Source: Sphaerochaeta sp.
Lineage (GTDB): Bacteria; Spirochaetota; Spirochaetia; Sphaerochaetales; Sphaerochaetaceae
Assembly (NCBI GenBank): GCA_003456855.1
Contig: DMOO01000091.1
Span: 1 to 6,957 of the forward strand
Reading direction: 5' to 3'
DNA: 6,957 bases
The translations under genes were made by a program, and so were the position numbers. Position 1 is the stretch's first letter, and the number at the start of each line of letters is the position of its first letter. This document shows positions 6,317 to 6,957 of the stretch, one piece after another. The notes beneath the pieces are model-generated. The model did not search any database. It was not told the origin of the DNA and saw nothing but the letters and a program-made list of their open reading frames with translations.

Positions 6317-6322
6317 CCCCCT
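6317..6322 (-). promoter_or_regulatory. Shine-Dalgarno site deciding the Gx gene start
   Basis: AGGGGG overlaps the NusG_II stop codon (TAG, 6323-6321) and lies 5 nt before ATG 6311. A ribosome ending on the upstream gene would sit on this site, so the two genes are probably translationally coupled. Confidence 0.7.
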
Positions 6323-6698
6323 AGTTCACTATGTCCACGGAGGAGTCCCCTCCGACGATCTTTACCACAATATGCTCAGGAAGGCACACCAGACTCTGTC
6401 CGGAGTACTTGATCCAACCCATCTTCACACAGAGCTTGTCCGGGCATTCGGCCTCGATCATCCTGGCCTTGCCTCCAAGGATCTCCAGGGTGTTGGTCCC
6501 ACCGTTCAGTACAAAGACTCCATCAGAAGCCAATGGGTATCGAGCAATCTCAGAGCCGTCAAACTCAACAACGGCATAGGCACCCGGCCTTCCACCCGAC
6601 TGGGTTGCAAGCAGCAGAGCCACACCGATTACCGCCAAAGCCAGAATAAGGACGATGTCCCTCTTGAATGTGTTTTTATCTCTGACTTTATCCTTCAT
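6321..6698 (-). CDS. NusG domain II-containing membrane-anchored protein (NusG_II)
   Basis: A 125-residue protein with a short basic N-terminus (KDKVRDKNTFKRD), one hydrophobic segment (about 15-32) and a C-terminal domain expected outside the membrane. That domain has the NusG_II pattern: AECPDKLCVKMGWI followed by SGQSLVCLPEHIVVKI, with cysteines 85, 90 and 105 in a CX4C...C arrangement. Despite the name it lacks NusG's N-terminal polymerase-binding domain and is not a transcription factor. Known: such genes are often next to Gx-family genes and near flavin- or quinone-linked redox loci in anaerobes; the function is not established. It leads the ECF operon here. The ATG at 6698 is preferred because GAGGGG lies 4 nt upstream; TTG at 6710 has no spaced SD. 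There is no lipobox, so the anchor is the helix itself. Confidence 0.87.
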   Translation of the reverse strand: MKDKVRDKNTFKRDIVLILALAVIGVALLLATQSGGRPGAYAVVEFDGSEIARYPLASDGVFVLNGGTNTLEILGGKARMIEAECPDKLCVKMGWIKYSGQSLVCLPEHIVVKIVGGDSSVDIVN

Positions 6699-6702
6699 CG
6701 AG

Positions 6703-6708
6703 CCCCTC
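6703..6708 (-). promoter_or_regulatory. Shine-Dalgarno site deciding the NusG_II start
   Basis: GAGGGG, 4 nt before ATG 6698. If the upstream TTG (6710) were used, this SD would lie inside the coding region. Confidence 0.65.
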
Positions 6709-6713
6709 AAGCC

Positions 6714-6743
6714 TTGACGGCACGTTTTTTCTATCCAAATAAT
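6714..6743 (+). promoter_or_regulatory. Predicted promoter for the ASCH-domain gene
   Basis: TTGACG (6714-6719), an 18-bp spacer, then AATAAT (6738-6743). The start point would be near 6750, leaving a very short leader that begins close to the SD at 6752-6757. Confidence 0.45.
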
Positions 6744-6766
6744 ATCAGATTAAGGAGCATTTGCAA
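6739..6766 (-). promoter_or_regulatory. Predicted promoter for the NusG_II-Gx-ECF operon
   Basis: On the minus strand TTGCAA (6766-6761), a 16-bp spacer, then TATTAT (6744-6739). Its -10 box overlaps that of the divergent promoter, so the two could compete. The leader is about 35 nt, too short for a riboswitch. Confidence 0.45.
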
Positions 6767-6767
6767 C

Positions 6768-6957
6768 ATGACGGATAGGGAGATGTGGTTGCTGTTCACC
6801 AAAACAGGCAAGCCAAAGACCAATGAATATGATTCCTGGGCTTTTGGAGATGACCCTGACAGGCTGGCAACCCTAGTAATGGAAGGAAAGAAGACTGGCA
6901 CGGCCTCGGCATACGATCTGTATGCCTATGACAACGAGGATATCCCCAAGGTCGGAG
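6768..6957 (+). CDS. ASCH domain-containing protein, C-terminally truncated by window edge
   Basis: Only the first 63 residues are in the window. They read MTDREMWLLF, then YDSWAFGDDPDRLATLV (21-37) and GKKTGTASAYDLY (40-52), ending in DIPKVG. This is the N-terminal pattern of bacterial ASCH-domain proteins of about 150 residues (WxFG, then GxKTxTxS, then P.xG). ASCH folds resemble PUA domains and are thought to bind RNA; some members have ribonuclease or modified-nucleoside hydrolase activity. Which applies here cannot be told. The ATG at 6768 has AAGGAG (6752-6757) 10 nt upstream, slightly long but the only good site. It is divergent from the NusG_II-ECF operon with a 69-bp gap. Confidence 0.82.
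   Translation, partial: MTDREMWLLFTKTGKPKTNEYDSWAFGDDPDRLATLVMEGKKTGTASAYDLYAYDNEDIPKVG

Noticed and set aside
6321..6698. NusG-like transcription factor
   Set aside because: The polymerase-binding NGN domain and a KOW pattern are absent, and there is an N-terminal membrane helix.
6699..6710. TTG start of the NusG_II gene at 6710
   Set aside because: The nearest SD-like bases are 1 nt away. ATG 6698 has GAGGGG at a workable distance.
6699..6767. FMN or other riboswitch controlling the ECF operon
   Set aside because: Only 69 bp separate the divergent genes, and the predicted leader is about 35 nt, too short for any known cofactor riboswitch.

Overview
This is a bacterial window with dense gene packing, strong Shine-Dalgarno (SD) sites and TTG as well as ATG starts. 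GC is about 50% in most genes, and arginine is mostly AGG/AGA. The gene mix (ECF transporter, Gx-family membrane protein, NusG_II protein, MATE exporter, YjjG-like phosphatase) fits an anaerobe of the Bacillota or Spirochaetota (Sphaerochaeta-like). No rRNA or marker gene is present, so this placement is a guess. There are no tRNA or rRNA genes, mobile elements or CRISPR arrays.

Layout. Positions 1-2021 hold a leftward three-gene operon: YjjG-like HAD nucleotidase (TTG start, 2021), cytoplasmic type L-asparaginase (1306), then a PlsC-like acyltransferase (304) cut by the left edge. The 119 bp before it are a divergent promoter region with a 33-bp imperfect palindrome. A MATE exporter runs rightward from there (2141-3496). 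Its stop overlaps, tail to tail, the end of a second leftward operon (6698 to 3484): NusG_II membrane-anchored protein, Gx-transporter protein, EcfA1, EcfT, EcfA2. These genes overlap or lie within 9 bp of each other. A short divergent promoter region (6699-6767) separates this operon from a rightward ASCH-domain gene that runs off the right edge.

How they may work together. EcfA1, EcfA2 and EcfT form a complete energy-coupling module. The co-transcribed Gx-family protein is the natural candidate for the substrate-binding S component, which would make this a self-contained group I ECF transporter of unknown substrate. The NusG_II protein, with one membrane anchor and an extracytoplasmic domain carrying three conserved cysteines, leads the operon and may be an accessory subunit or a redox partner. 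This five-gene unit is the least understood part of the window. The left operon combines nucleotide, asparagine and phospholipid metabolism with no obvious common pathway.

Other points: the acyltransferase SD can pair with the end of the asparaginase gene (translational coupling); the 3' end of ecfA1 drops to 24% GC inside an otherwise 54% GC gene; and five starts are set here by SD position (2021, 5812, 6311, 6698 and 304).
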